A DNA stretch of 64,000 nucleotides, from positions 1,122,018-1,186,017 of the forward strand of contig NZ_JACVPI010000001.1 of the NCBI RefSeq assembly GCF_018881965.1, written 5' to 3'. Each line of letters begins with the position of its first letter. The stretch's first letter is position 1. The stretch is from Polynucleobacter sp. JS-Polo-80-F4 (GTDB taxonomy: Bacteria; Pseudomonadota; Gammaproteobacteria; Burkholderiales; Burkholderiaceae). The position numbers were made by a program, and so were the translations under genes. The notes beneath the pieces were generated by a model. The model was not told the DNA's origin, searched no databases, and saw only the letters and a program-made list of their open reading frames with translations. Positions 52,547-60,338 of this stretch are shown piece after piece.

Positions 52547-53364
52547 AGACTATTGACGCCTTTGAGAATTAGGCTGATAGCCACCACAAACGTTAGTATG
52601 GAAAAAATTTGCTGCAATCTAGGGCCGCTGAGTTTTTTACCAAATCCCCTGCCAATCAGTAGGCCAAGCAAGGCGCCTAATGCAAAAGGCGCTGCAATTA
52701 CGAGATCAAGATTTCCGGTGATGGCTGAGAAAAGAGTGCCGCCACCCGCAATAATGGCAAGCACGCCCAATGAAGTAGCCACTATCGATTTCACTGGTAA
52801 ATCGGTATAGCGCTTAAGTGCAGGAACAATTACAAAGCCTCCACCTACACCCAAGAGTCCGGATAGAAGACCTGCTAGTCCACCAGAAAACATGAGTGCT
52901 CTAGCGCAGGGAATATTCCAGGATAACTTTCCCCTGGAAGAATCAAGTAAGCATGGTGGTGGAGGCTTTCCTTCAAAATCAGGTATGCCATGAATTTCTT
53001 TATATGCTTGCCGATAAAGCCGAATGGAAACGTAGAACAGTGTGCAGCTAAAAAGAATTAACAGCGGAGCATTTGGAATGCGTTGCGATGCCCACAAGCC
53101 TATTGGAGAAAGTATCAATCCAAACATCGCCATAAATCCTGCGGCTTTATACCGAAGAATCTTATTTTTTAGTCCTAATAGGGCGCCAACCCCTGCGGAG
53201 AGTGCAATTGCTGAGAGAGAAATTGGAGCTGCTTCAGCTACCGGTAAATGCAGGATGAACACCAGCAAAGGAACTGACAGGATCCCGCCGCCAGCGCCGG
53301 TTAGGCCCATTAATAGGCCTACAAAAAGACCTAAGCAGGGGCTGATGAAGATTGAATAGTCCAT
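52543..53364 (-). CDS. TauE/SafE-family sulfur-anion exporter
   Basis: A 273-residue inner-membrane protein of the TauE/SafE family with about eight helices in two repeats. LMGLTGAGGGILSVPLLVF near residue 20 and LLSGLLGVGGGFVIVPALKRY near residue 165 are the duplicated glycine-rich signatures. Relatives export sulfite or other sulfur anions. The gene is divergent from a persulfide dioxygenase-like gene with palindromes between them, consistent with removal of sulfite formed from persulfides. It starts at the ATG at 53364. Confidence 0.9.
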   Translation of the reverse strand: MDYSIFISPCLGLFVGLLMGLTGAGGGILSVPLLVFILHLPVAEAAPISLSAIALSAGVGALLGLKNKILRYKAAGFMAMFGLILSPIGLWASQRIPNAPLLILFSCTLFYVSIRLYRQAYKEIHGIPDFEGKPPPPCLLDSSRGKLSWNIPCARALMFSGGLAGLLSGLLGVGGGFVIVPALKRYTDLPVKSIVATSLGVLAIIAGGGTLFSAITGNLDLVIAAPFALGALLGLLIGRGFGKKLSGPRLQQIFSILTFVVAISLILKGVNSL

Positions 53365-53376
53365 TGCAATTAATTT

Positions 53377-53407
53377 TATATTAAGATAATATATAAATAA
53401 ATATATT
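53377..53407. promoter_or_regulatory. AT-rich palindromes in the divergent sulfur promoter
   Basis: Two overlapping perfect inverted repeats lie between the exporter and dioxygenase genes: TATATTA-aga-TAATATA (53377-53393) and AATATAT-aaataa-ATATATT (53388-53407). BigR-type ArsR regulators bind AT-rich palindromes over divergent promoters of this kind, and a BigR-like gene lies at 54329. The assignment is an inference. Confidence 0.55.
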
Positions 53408-53454
53408 AATTACTCTTTTCAAGCGTAACTGCGATATTGTCAGGAAAGATTGCC

Positions 53455-54327
53455 ATGAAATCAGATATTCAAGCCAATGTTAAGGCCTTTTTTGATCCAG
53501 AAACCTGGACTTTTACCTATGTCGTTTATGCAGGTAAGCAAAGCCCATGCATAGTGATTGATTCAGTGATGAACTATGACCCAAAATCAGGTCGAACCTT
53601 AACAAAATCTGCTGATGAAGTAATTGGTTTTATACAAAGCGAGCAATTGCAGCTAACTTGGGTTTTAGAAACCCATGCGCACGCAGACCACCTAACGGCA
53701 GCACCCTACATTCAAAGCAAGCTAGGCGGCAAGATTGTTATTGGAGATCACATCACTAGTGTTCAGAATGTTTTTAAAGGGGTCTTTAATCTAGATGATC
53801 AGTTTGCTGTTAACGGATCTCAATTTGATTATTTATTGAAAGATGGCGAATCTCTTGCATTTGGAGGCCTCTCCTTAAAAGCGCTGTATGTACCAGGACA
53901 TACTCCTGCTTGTATGGCTTATGAGATTGGCAATGCCTTATTTGTTGGGGATACTCTATTTATGCCTGATGTTGGCACAGCGCGGTGCGACTTTCCTGGG
54001 GGTAGTGCTCAGACTTTATATAAGTCTATTCAGAAAGTATTAGCTTACCCTGATGAGACGAAGCTGTATATGTGCCATGACTATCCGCCTACAGATCGCC
54101 CTGCGGCCTATTGCACAACAGTTGGCGAAGAGAAAAAGTCTAATATCCATGTGCACGAGGGTATTGGTGAAGAGCAATTTGTACAAATGCGAAATAAAAG
54201 AGATGCCACCTTAGATATGCCCAATCTCATACTGCCATCGATTCAGGTCAATATTCGCGCAGGTCATCTTCCTGCGCCAGAGGCCAATGGCACATCATAT
54301 TTAAAAATTCCGTTGAATGCTCTTTAA
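53455..54327 (+). CDS. Persulfide dioxygenase-like metallo-hydrolase (Blh/ETHE1-like)
   Basis: A 290-residue metallo-beta-lactamase-fold protein of the Blh/ETHE1 type, which oxidises glutathione persulfide to sulfite with a mononuclear iron. LETHAHADHLTAAPYIQSKLGGK carries the HxHxDH motif, VPGHTPACMAYEIGNALFVGDTLFMPDVGTARCDFPGGSA is strongly characteristic of this subgroup, and MCHDYPP gives the last histidine. The ATG at 53455 follows AGGAAAG. The neighbouring exporter and ArsR-type regulator form the usual sulfide-detoxification set. A hydrolase role is less likely. Confidence 0.9.
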   Translation: MKSDIQANVKAFFDPETWTFTYVVYAGKQSPCIVIDSVMNYDPKSGRTLTKSADEVIGFIQSEQLQLTWVLETHAHADHLTAAPYIQSKLGGKIVIGDHITSVQNVFKGVFNLDDQFAVNGSQFDYLLKDGESLAFGGLSLKALYVPGHTPACMAYEIGNALFVGDTLFMPDVGTARCDFPGGSAQTLYKSIQKVLAYPDETKLYMCHDYPPTDRPAAYCTTVGEEKKSNIHVHEGIGEEQFVQMRNKRDATLDMPNLILPSIQVNIRAGHLPAPEANGTSYLKIPLNAL

Positions 54328-54328
54328 T

Positions 54329-54640
54329 ATGACTATTACAAAATCTGAACTGAAAAAAATGCAGGCTTCAGCAGCCGATGCCTGTAAGCTCATGAAAGTC
54401 TTATCCAATAGTGACCGCATGATGCTGTTATGCGAAATCGGCCAAGGTGAGAAATGCGTCAGTGAATTGGAGGATGCTTTAGATTTGCATCAACCTACTT
54501 TATCCCAGCAGCTAACAGTCCTGCGTAAGGAAAAGTTAGTAAAGACACGCAGATCAGGTAAGCAAATTTACTATTCTCTAGCTAGTGAGGTAGCCGTAGC
54601 CGTGATGAGCTTGCTCTACAAATACTATTGCAAAAGGTAA
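54329..54640 (+). CDS. ArsR-family regulator, BigR-like
   Basis: A 103-residue winged-helix repressor of the ArsR/SmtB family. MKVLSNSDRMMLLCEIGQGE and LHQPTLSQQLTVLRKEKLVKTRRSGKQIYYSL form the DNA-binding domain. Cys35 (in LLCEI) and Cys101 (YYCKR) match the positions of the two sensor cysteines of BigR/SqrR, which form a disulfide or polysulfide bond when persulfides rise. Cys43 is an extra one. It follows the dioxygenase by a TAATATG reinitiation arrangement; an ATG at 54317 is the alternative start. It probably binds the palindromes at 53377-53407. Confidence 0.88.
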   Translation: MTITKSELKKMQASAADACKLMKVLSNSDRMMLLCEIGQGEKCVSELEDALDLHQPTLSQQLTVLRKEKLVKTRRSGKQIYYSLASEVAVAVMSLLYKYYCKR

Positions 54641-54685
54641 TCGTTAAACCACATCAAAGTCTTTTTTTACCAAAAGGAGTTCAAT

Positions 54686-54898
54686 ATGAAATGCAATGTC
54701 GGCGGTATTGACCGGATTCTCAGAATTGCTGTAGGCGCATTATTGGTTGGCCTGGCTGCAAACGGTGTCGTGGGTTGGTGGGGTTGGCTTGGCCTCATTC
54801 CACTTGCAACAGGATTATTTCGTTTTTGCCCTGCCTATCCTTTATTGGGAATTAATTCGTGTGGAAGCGCTTCCAATAAAGACTCTTGCTGCAAGTAA
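54686..54898 (+). CDS. DUF2892 (YgaP-like) membrane protein
   Basis: A 70-residue protein of the DUF2892 family, the membrane part of YgaP-type rhodaneses. CNVGGIDRILRIAVGALLVGL begins the first helix and GWLGLIPLATGLFRFCPAYPLLGINSC is the signature second helix. The C-terminus is cysteine-rich (CGSASNKDSCCK), suggesting metal or sulfane-sulfur binding. AAAGGAG lies just upstream. It follows the BigR-like regulator by 45 nt, in keeping with a sulfur-handling cluster. Confidence 0.9.
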   Translation: MKCNVGGIDRILRIAVGALLVGLAANGVVGWWGWLGLIPLATGLFRFCPAYPLLGINSCGSASNKDSCCK

Positions 54899-54970
54899 TC
54901 CTGAAATGGATTTAAGGGGTATGTGCTTAATGTGTATACCCTCTATTTTTGGCTACTTTAGGAATTCAAC

Positions 54971-55489
54971 ATGAACATGACCCATTACATGCAGTTATTG
55001 TCAGAGAACCAGCCTTGGAATCTCATGATCTTTATGGCGATTCCGATTGTGCTTGCTGAAACTTTAGCAATTACAGAGCTCTATATTTTATTTACCAGAA
55101 AATTTCATGGTTTTGGGTGGAGTCTTAACCGCTTCGCAGGTGCGGCGGTTGGTATTTACTTCATTGGAGTTATTGGCTATCTCTTGTTTACTGCGGTTAT
55201 TCCTATCACCCAGGCAGGAGAGTGGAGAACAGTAATTGATGTGGTGGCAGTGGGGTCTTATTTAATTGGTGGATTGCCATTGATCTGGATTGCCTTGCAA
55301 GAAATGGGTTTCGTGAACAAGCAATTGGATCAAGAAGGTAAGCTCAAGATTCATGCAATCTGCGTTGCACTATTTTTAGTCTTTGGACACGTTGCGATGA
55401 TTAGTGGAATGCTTGATCCGGGATTGCTTGGCTATCAGGATGGCATCCATGCGGTTGATGCACCAATGTCCTCTAGCCATGGGCACTAA
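54971..55489 (+). CDS. Polytopic membrane protein, unknown function
   Basis: A 172-residue protein with about five hydrophobic helices (residues 18-40, 55-75, 92-112, 132-150) and a histidine-rich end (SSSHGH). It starts MNMTHYMQLLSENQPWNLMIF after AGGAATTCAAC. The long first helix contains IPIVLAETLAITELYILF. I associate such proteins loosely with permease-like DUF families but cannot name one firmly. It stands 72 nt after the DUF2892 gene and converges on the flavinylation operon with a 4-nt tail overlap. A metal- or sulfur-related role is only suggested by position. Confidence 0.75.
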   Translation: MNMTHYMQLLSENQPWNLMIFMAIPIVLAETLAITELYILFTRKFHGFGWSLNRFAGAAVGIYFIGVIGYLLFTAVIPITQAGEWRTVIDVVAVGSYLIGGLPLIWIALQEMGFVNKQLDQEGKLKIHAICVALFLVFGHVAMISGMLDPGLLGYQDGIHAVDAPMSSSHGH

Positions 55490-55911
55490 TGACGATGGCT
55501 ATTTACACGTAGCTTAGTAAATGCGTGAAATATAAAAATGGTAAAAAATAGGAGGCCCACTATCCAGTGGGTATCTATCACTCCATCTCTTATCTCTTCA
55601 GGGCCGTAATACAGCAGAGCCCCGGAAATAAGTAGTACAGCAAGAAAACCCAGTTGACTAAAGCCGCTCCACCACTGCTTCTTGGACTTGTAGCCCGCCT
55701 TAATATGAAAGGGCAGTACTGAGCCAATAGCCAAGGTAGCTAGCATTGCCGCAATTCCATGGGCTACCAAGATACTATGCGTACCAAGAGCCGATCTTTG
55801 AATTTGGAATTGATGGCCTAGTAAGTACATCAGGCCTGTAAAGGAGCAAGTCATCAGGCCGCAAATGACAAATGTTCTTTGCCAGTTGGGCATCTTTCCA
55901 AGGCGGCTCAT
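55486..55911 (-). CDS. Small haem-like membrane protein of flavinylation operon
   Basis: A 141-residue protein with four hydrophobic helices (about residues 10-30, 42-65, 82-102, 112-132). Histidines lie in or near them (VAHGIAAML, LPFHIKAGY, DTHWIVGLL, IFHAFTKLR), a pattern suited to two b-type haems as in small cytochrome-b-like or DUF4405-like proteins. Haem binding is inferred, not proven. It overlaps the ApbE gene by 4 nt and is the last gene of a Fur-box-controlled operon. It may pass electrons across the membrane to the flavinylated partner. Confidence 0.75.
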   Translation of the reverse strand: MSRLGKMPNWQRTFVICGLMTCSFTGLMYLLGHQFQIQRSALGTHSILVAHGIAAMLATLAIGSVLPFHIKAGYKSKKQWWSGFSQLGFLAVLLISGALLYYGPEEIRDGVIDTHWIVGLLFFTIFIFHAFTKLRVNSHRH

Positions 55912-56729
55912 GCTGTAATCCTTAGTGCTTTTGCCGAGAAACGACTAAAGCAGGGGTGATGCTCATTATTGGATAAAGCCAAAACCTTAGTTAGTGCATC
56001 TGCATAAACACATTCTTTTGCAAGAATGGAGAATGATCCCGAAATCTCGGCATGAACTTCAGAACCATGCTGAGCTAGGGGGTTGATGATGTGACTCTTC
56101 TGGTTGTCTCGTTTTGCAAAGTAAAGACTACTAGTAGCAATAGCGCCATCTTTCAATGAGCCAACTTCAATTAACCCCTCAGGTATCTCGGGGTGGCGAA
56201 TTTGAATGGGAAATGAGGTGCTTCCGAATACCCGCATGTCTCCACCAGCATTGACTGAACCAGATGTGATGCCCTCTGATATTAATACTCTTACTGCCAT
56301 ATCTACGGCAAACCCTTTAGCAATTCCACCAAGATCTAGACAAACCGGACGGTCAGACAGAATGAGGTCAGGCGCCAAGAAGTGAATATCTTCAATACCG
56401 CCGAGATCATGATTGGTGAAGGTAATGTGTTGCGGCAATAGCCCCGCAGCAACTAGGCGGTAACCGATTCCACAGTTAAATAAACCATCAGATTCAATAT
56501 GAACCTCCTTTGCAATTTGGATAACTTGCGCAGTCCATGGATGAATTTCAACTGCTTCTGAGTGGGCGCGTTGATTAATTTGGCTAAGTTCACTTTGAGG
56601 GTTATGAAATCCCATAAGGTCATGAACATTTTGAATGGCTGCAAAGGCATTATCAATAGCCTCTTGCCCAACATCTTGATCTATAGAGATCTCAACAAAG
56701 GTTCCAAGGAGGGGTTTGCACCGAATCAT
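55908..56729 (-). CDS. apbE: FAD:protein FMN transferase (ApbE)
   Basis: A 273-residue ApbE, which covalently attaches FMN from FAD to a Ser or Thr of partner proteins outside the cytoplasm. MGFHNPQSELSQINQRAH near the N-terminus, VCLDLGGIAKGFAVDMAV and SGSVNAGGDMRVFG (FAD and Mg sites) are clear, as is the later HIINPLAQ segment. It has no obvious signal peptide or lipobox, so export or a topological anchor is unclear. It overlaps both neighbours by 4 nt; its target should be the FMN-binding protein encoded just upstream. Confidence 0.92.
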   Translation of the reverse strand: MIRCKPLLGTFVEISIDQDVGQEAIDNAFAAIQNVHDLMGFHNPQSELSQINQRAHSEAVEIHPWTAQVIQIAKEVHIESDGLFNCGIGYRLVAAGLLPQHITFTNHDLGGIEDIHFLAPDLILSDRPVCLDLGGIAKGFAVDMAVRVLISEGITSGSVNAGGDMRVFGSTSFPIQIRHPEIPEGLIEVGSLKDGAIATSSLYFAKRDNQKSHIINPLAQHGSEVHAEISGSFSILAKECVYADALTKVLALSNNEHHPCFSRFSAKALRITA

Positions 56730-57301
56730 TTTGCTTTAGATATCTGGGCTTGGGCCGCTGATGAGGAGATATTCTTCAGGGCCAAGTCATATAGAACCGT
56801 TATCCGCTTCACCCCATCAGTGAGATGCTTGCAAGATAGGGTGGCGCCGCCAATGTTCTGAATATCTTGATTGAGCTTAATAGGGTCGTTTGCTGTCTTG
56901 CCTACAAACTGTTTACGCCATTGTGCTTCTGCTACTTCATAGCCATAAGACTCAACGTATTCCAAAACTTCTATTCCAGCAACACTACCGTTGGGGTTGA
57001 TGGCAACGGCATAGGTAATCATTTCATGCTTACCGACGACCTCGTCAATTACTAGCCAGCTACCATCAGATGCTTTCCAAATCCGATCCCCTTGAAAGGG
57101 GTGCCGGATGCTAGATGCGGAGCGCATCTTATCTTGTAGATCATCTGTAATGATGATGGGATTTTTTGTGAGTGTTTTGTTGGGGAAAAGAATTTTTTGT
57201 ACCTGCTCAGCAGAAACATATATTTTTGCATGCGCAATGATGGGCACGCTAATCATGGCTATGCCAATAAGCGCTAAGGGGTTAGGTTTCCAGATCATCA
57301 T
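56726..57301 (-). CDS. FMN-binding domain protein (ApbE target)
   Basis: A 191-residue exported protein with one FMN-binding domain related to NqrC/RnfG. A signal peptide covers about residues 1-25 (cleavage near AHA). The flavinylation motif appears as IGGATLSCKHLTDGVKRI (consensus S/T-G-A-T-x-S/T), so the serine of ATLS is the likely FMN attachment site. WLVIDEVVGKHEMITYAVAI is also family-typical. It is encoded 4 nt overlapping with apbE and should carry electrons in the periplasm. Confidence 0.9.
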   Translation of the reverse strand: MMIWKPNPLALIGIAMISVPIIAHAKIYVSAEQVQKILFPNKTLTKNPIIITDDLQDKMRSASSIRHPFQGDRIWKASDGSWLVIDEVVGKHEMITYAVAINPNGSVAGIEVLEYVESYGYEVAEAQWRKQFVGKTANDPIKLNQDIQNIGGATLSCKHLTDGVKRITVLYDLALKNISSSAAQAQISKAK

Positions 57302-57307
57302 TTCAAT

Positions 57308-57499
57308 TTAGGTGGCAAGTAATTCGTTGGCTTCATTACATAGCGTTTGGATATCGGGGTTGATGTCTTTAAGGTTAGAGAGTGTTTCAAACATCATTAA
57401 TGCTCTCTCCTTGGCTGTTTGGCATTGGGTGGCTTGAAACTTCAACAAGTGACTCAGGGCCGCAACTAATAGATTCTGTGTTTCCATAAGCTCTTTCAT
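57308..57499 (-). CDS. Small helical protein, unknown function
   Basis: A 63-residue predicted helical, soluble protein with two cysteines (ATQCQTAKERALMMF and IQTLCNEANELLAT). It fits without overlap between the DUF6662 gene (7-nt gap) and the FMN-binding gene (6-nt gap) on the same strand, which supports it as a real operon member. An internal ATG at 57487 is an alternative start. No family is recognised. Confidence 0.6.
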   Translation of the reverse strand: MKELMETQNLLVAALSHLLKFQATQCQTAKERALMMFETLSNLKDINPDIQTLCNEANELLAT

Positions 57500-57506
57500 T
57501 TATTTT

Positions 57507-58415
57507 TCAGTTAAGAGGAAAACCAACTTTGACAATGAATTCATTTACTGAATGGCTATCCCAAACGCGTGCGTTAGAGCATTCCGCCTCACCGCCACCC
57601 ATACAGGTTCCGCCGGCAAGTTGATAACGCCATGCGCCTGTTACCCACCAGTCCTTAGCTGCGTAGTGCATATTGGGGCCTACAAAAGTAGCTCTTTGCA
57701 CTTGATTACGTAAGTTCAACTCTGAATAATCGTTATGAAAGCGCGCCTCTACGCCAGCGGACCATTTGGGAGCAAACCGATAGCTTGCGCCAACTAGGAA
57801 ATCCAACATCGATTCTGGTACGTTTCCATTCTCGATAAACTTCAAGCGTTCGTTCGCAACCACAACGTTGCCTGCCAAAATCAAGCGGTCATCGATAAAA
57901 TTCGATTGCAGCAATAATCTGGCTTCTAATTCATCTTTATTTCTACCCCATGTTGGCTCGAGATACAGTCCCACACCTACTGGCGAAGTGACTGGATTGG
58001 TGATGCGATAGATAGCCTCTAGAGAGCCACCTTCGATCCCACTTTTTTTATAGGCAGTCGATGGATCATGCGAGGAGGGAACTCCATACCCACCGGTACA
58101 CGTTGGCGAGTCCCCGCATGCCTCAGGGTTTGTGTAATTTTGATTGGCGCTTGTGTAGTAAGAGTTGATATATCCAGCTATCTGCAAGTCATTAGTTAGT
58201 CCGTATTCCAACTCTGTTCTAGCAGTCCATGCATCGTAAGTTCCAGCCGCTTGTTGTTTATTCAGCTGCAGGCGCTGCTCAAACTCCAACTTACCCTTAG
58301 GCTGCAAATCAAGGGTGTATATCCAGCCAAATGCTCCCTCACCAGCGTGAGCAAAAGAACAATGCAGGGTGGCTACTAATAAAAGGCTAAATGCGAGAAG
58401 TCTATTAATGGTCAA
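57507..58415 (-). CDS. Outer-membrane beta-barrel-like protein (DUF6662-like)
   Basis: A 302-residue exported protein with a signal peptide ending near HAGEG (residue 24). It has alternating amphipathic strands through its length, as expected for a small outer-membrane barrel. Segments such as GAFGWIYTLDLQPKGKLEFEQRLQLN and YEL-type strands resemble DUF6662 proteins, which often sit in iron-related loci. Four cysteines occur in two short loops. Translation starts at TTG (58415) about 50 nt after a Fur-controlled promoter. It is the first gene of a five-gene operon with the flavinylation proteins. Confidence 0.82.
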   Translation of the reverse strand: MTINRLLAFSLLLVATLHCSFAHAGEGAFGWIYTLDLQPKGKLEFEQRLQLNKQQAAGTYDAWTARTELEYGLTNDLQIAGYINSYYTSANQNYTNPEACGDSPTCTGGYGVPSSHDPSTAYKKSGIEGGSLEAIYRITNPVTSPVGVGLYLEPTWGRNKDELEARLLLQSNFIDDRLILAGNVVVANERLKFIENGNVPESMLDFLVGASYRFAPKWSAGVEARFHNDYSELNLRNQVQRATFVGPNMHYAAKDWWVTGAWRYQLAGGTCMGGGEAECSNARVWDSHSVNEFIVKVGFPLN

Positions 58416-58453
58416 TTTCTTGGTCTCTTAAGGTTAATGGTTAAAAATCTAAA

Positions 58454-58497
58454 TGAGAACGGTTCTCAATATATCATTAAATGAGAATGATTCTCAA
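58454..58497 (-). promoter_or_regulatory. Promoter with two Fur boxes
   Basis: Two perfect 7-1-7 inverted repeats, TGAGAAC-G-GTTCTCA (58454-58468) and TGAGAAT-G-ATTCTCA (58482-58496), match the Fur box pattern. On the reverse strand TTGAGA (58492-58497) and TATATT (58468-58473), 18 nt apart, form the promoter, so Fur-Fe2+ binding would cover both boxes. The downstream operon should be induced by iron limitation. Confidence 0.85.
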
Positions 58498-58572
58498 ATA
58501 GATAAATGACCATTACCAAGAAAATGGTGAAATCTTTAGGCCTATTCCGCTTTGCTTGTAAGATTCCCCCCA

Positions 58573-58815
58573 ATGAACGCTGAGTCCTTGGAAAAATTGG
58601 TTTTAATGAAGATGCCCTTTGGGAAGCATGCGGGCCGAGCATTAGCTGATTTGCCTGGAAACTACCTGGCGTGGTTTGCTCGCGAAGGTTTCCCTAAGGG
58701 CGAGCTTGGTGAGTTATTGGAATTAATGCACACCCTAGACCACAATGGCCTACGTGGACTGTTAGCCCCAATACAAAGGGCTCATGGCTTGCAGGCCAAG
58801 TCTAAATTACTTTGA
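58573..58815 (+). CDS. DUF3820 protein
   Basis: An 80-residue protein of the DUF3820 family (putative quorum-sensing-regulated virulence factor family in databases; function unproven). The characteristic MPFGKHAGRALADLPGNYLAWFA is present near residue 13, followed by FPKGELGELLELMHTLDHNGL. I chose the ATG at 58573; the frame opens a few codons earlier. It overlaps the 3' end of the convergent nuclease gene by 9 nt. Confidence 0.88.
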   Translation: MNAESLEKLVLMKMPFGKHAGRALADLPGNYLAWFAREGFPKGELGELLELMHTLDHNGLRGLLAPIQRAHGLQAKSKLL

Positions 58816-59832
58816 GCGAACGATCAGCGTAACGCGATTGCGTTCGTAAGTTGCGGTTGATGATTCTGGTGGACTGCTTTGCGTTAGGCTGGGTTGTAGC
58901 TTGGTTTGCGATTCTACTTGTGCTGCAATCTGCTTTGCCAAGGCTTCATTACGGTCATATTGAACTTGGATGCTTGCTACCTTGCCTGACTTGATATTGT
59001 TGATGACATCATTTAGCTTACTTGGGACATATTCATCAAAAAATACGGGATACCATCCACCAAGTAATTGCTTCTGACTCTTTATTTTTATGGGTTCTGA
59101 CGCTATTAGGGATGGTTTGTTGGAATTGCGATCCACCGGCAAATGAAAATCTATCCCCGTTTTTTGTACCAACTCTGAATAAGAGATTGGTGGACTCATT
59201 CTGGCTTCATTGGTATTTTCGACCCAATAAGCCCAAGCTTCATTTTTATTGGGGTCATAAACCAGCTTATATAGATAGCTAGGAATAGTGACTTGTCCAC
59301 GTCCAATGCTCCCGCTATTTCCAACCGACCCAGTAAATACGTAAACATCACCAGCAGCTCTTTTGACATAAGCTCTAGTGGGTTCCTCGACATTCTTGGC
59401 CCAGATGCCCTGATTATTCTGTCTTGCTTGGGGCATCATGTTGGCCAAAGAAAATGATTGGGCCATAGAGCGTTCATTGTTCATATCTCCAGCTGGAGCG
59501 TTATGACCTCGGTCATACCCGCTGCCACGGTAATCTGAAAGTAGAGCTCTTTCAGAGAAGGGTAGCCTAGCTTCTTCGTAGAACTGGTTGGTTCTGCGAG
59601 GGTGTGGAGCGGAAAGCCCCTCTTTATTGAGTTTCTCAACTGTATAGATCGGTTTCTTATCCCGCGGGGAGTAGTAGATCGCAAAACTATCAAAGCAAAG
59701 ATCACGTCCAACTTGAGATGTGACTGGTATTTGCTGAGTTGGAAATAAATCCTTGCATTCCTCAAACGCAGCAAGAGCGTTGCAAGCAGCGGAGACCGCT
59801 ACAAGGGCAAGAAGGTTGCGAAGGAATTTCAT
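58807..59832 (-). CDS. Secreted DNA/RNA non-specific endonuclease
   Basis: A 341-residue nuclease of the beta-beta-alpha metal (Serratia nuclease, NucA/NucM) family. A signal peptide ends near NALA (residue 21). The catalytic DRGHNAPAGDM is near residue 108, with the histidine acting as general base. SFSLANMMPQARQNNQGIWAKNVE provides the metal-binding asparagine, and VYVFTGSVG follows. The C-terminal 70 residues are non-conserved. It degrades extracellular or periplasmic DNA/RNA, probably for nutrient recovery. Confidence 0.92.
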   Translation of the reverse strand: MKFLRNLLALVAVSAACNALAAFEECKDLFPTQQIPVTSQVGRDLCFDSFAIYYSPRDKKPIYTVEKLNKEGLSAPHPRRTNQFYEEARLPFSERALLSDYRGSGYDRGHNAPAGDMNNERSMAQSFSLANMMPQARQNNQGIWAKNVEEPTRAYVKRAAGDVYVFTGSVGNSGSIGRGQVTIPSYLYKLVYDPNKNEAWAYWVENTNEARMSPPISYSELVQKTGIDFHLPVDRNSNKPSLIASEPIKIKSQKQLLGGWYPVFFDEYVPSKLNDVINNIKSGKVASIQVQYDRNEALAKQIAAQVESQTKLQPSLTQSSPPESSTATYERNRVTLIVRSK

Positions 59833-60338
59833 GGGTTATCAGTGTATGACCTCTGCTTTAGATTTCCTCATCTTTTTATCGTGGACTAGCTACAGAGCTA
59901 ATAAGAATCGTGCCCCTCACCCTTTTTTCTAGGGGTAAGAATCTATTTTTCAACGCAAAGCCTTTGTTAAATAGCGCCTCTTAATAACTTTGGACTTGCT
60001 ACTACCCCTAGAAAATCTCAGGAGTCAAAGCACTAGATGTATGGTTTTTGAAGCTAAATTTTTGGTCTAAAACGTAAAAAAGTCCTTTTTCAGCCAATTT
60101 TTTATAGAGTGAAATTAGTGTATCCTAACTTCTATAAGTGATTGATTTAATTGATTTATATATGATTTTTAGGGGGCATCTTCGGGATCTCCCGGATTTC
60201 TAGATCAATAAGTTATGGGTTTGATATTCCTTATTCTTGACTTGATATAAGAAACTTCTTAGGATGACCCATGTTTTTAAGATATTGCAATGCAGCATAA
60301 AACGATAGTCTCGTTTTTTGAGGTCTTGCAAACAATGA
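59833..60338. other. Intergenic region with a 13-bp inverted repeat pair
   Basis: No gene was recognised in these 506 bases. TTTTCTAGGGGTA (59925-59937) and TACCCCTAGAAAA (60003-60015) are perfect inverted repeats bounding a 91-bp segment. A small hairpin CGGGA-tc-TCCCG lies at 60183-60194. The long AT-rich leader before the lytic transglycosylase probably contains its promoter, but no box is convincing. Confidence 0.5.
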
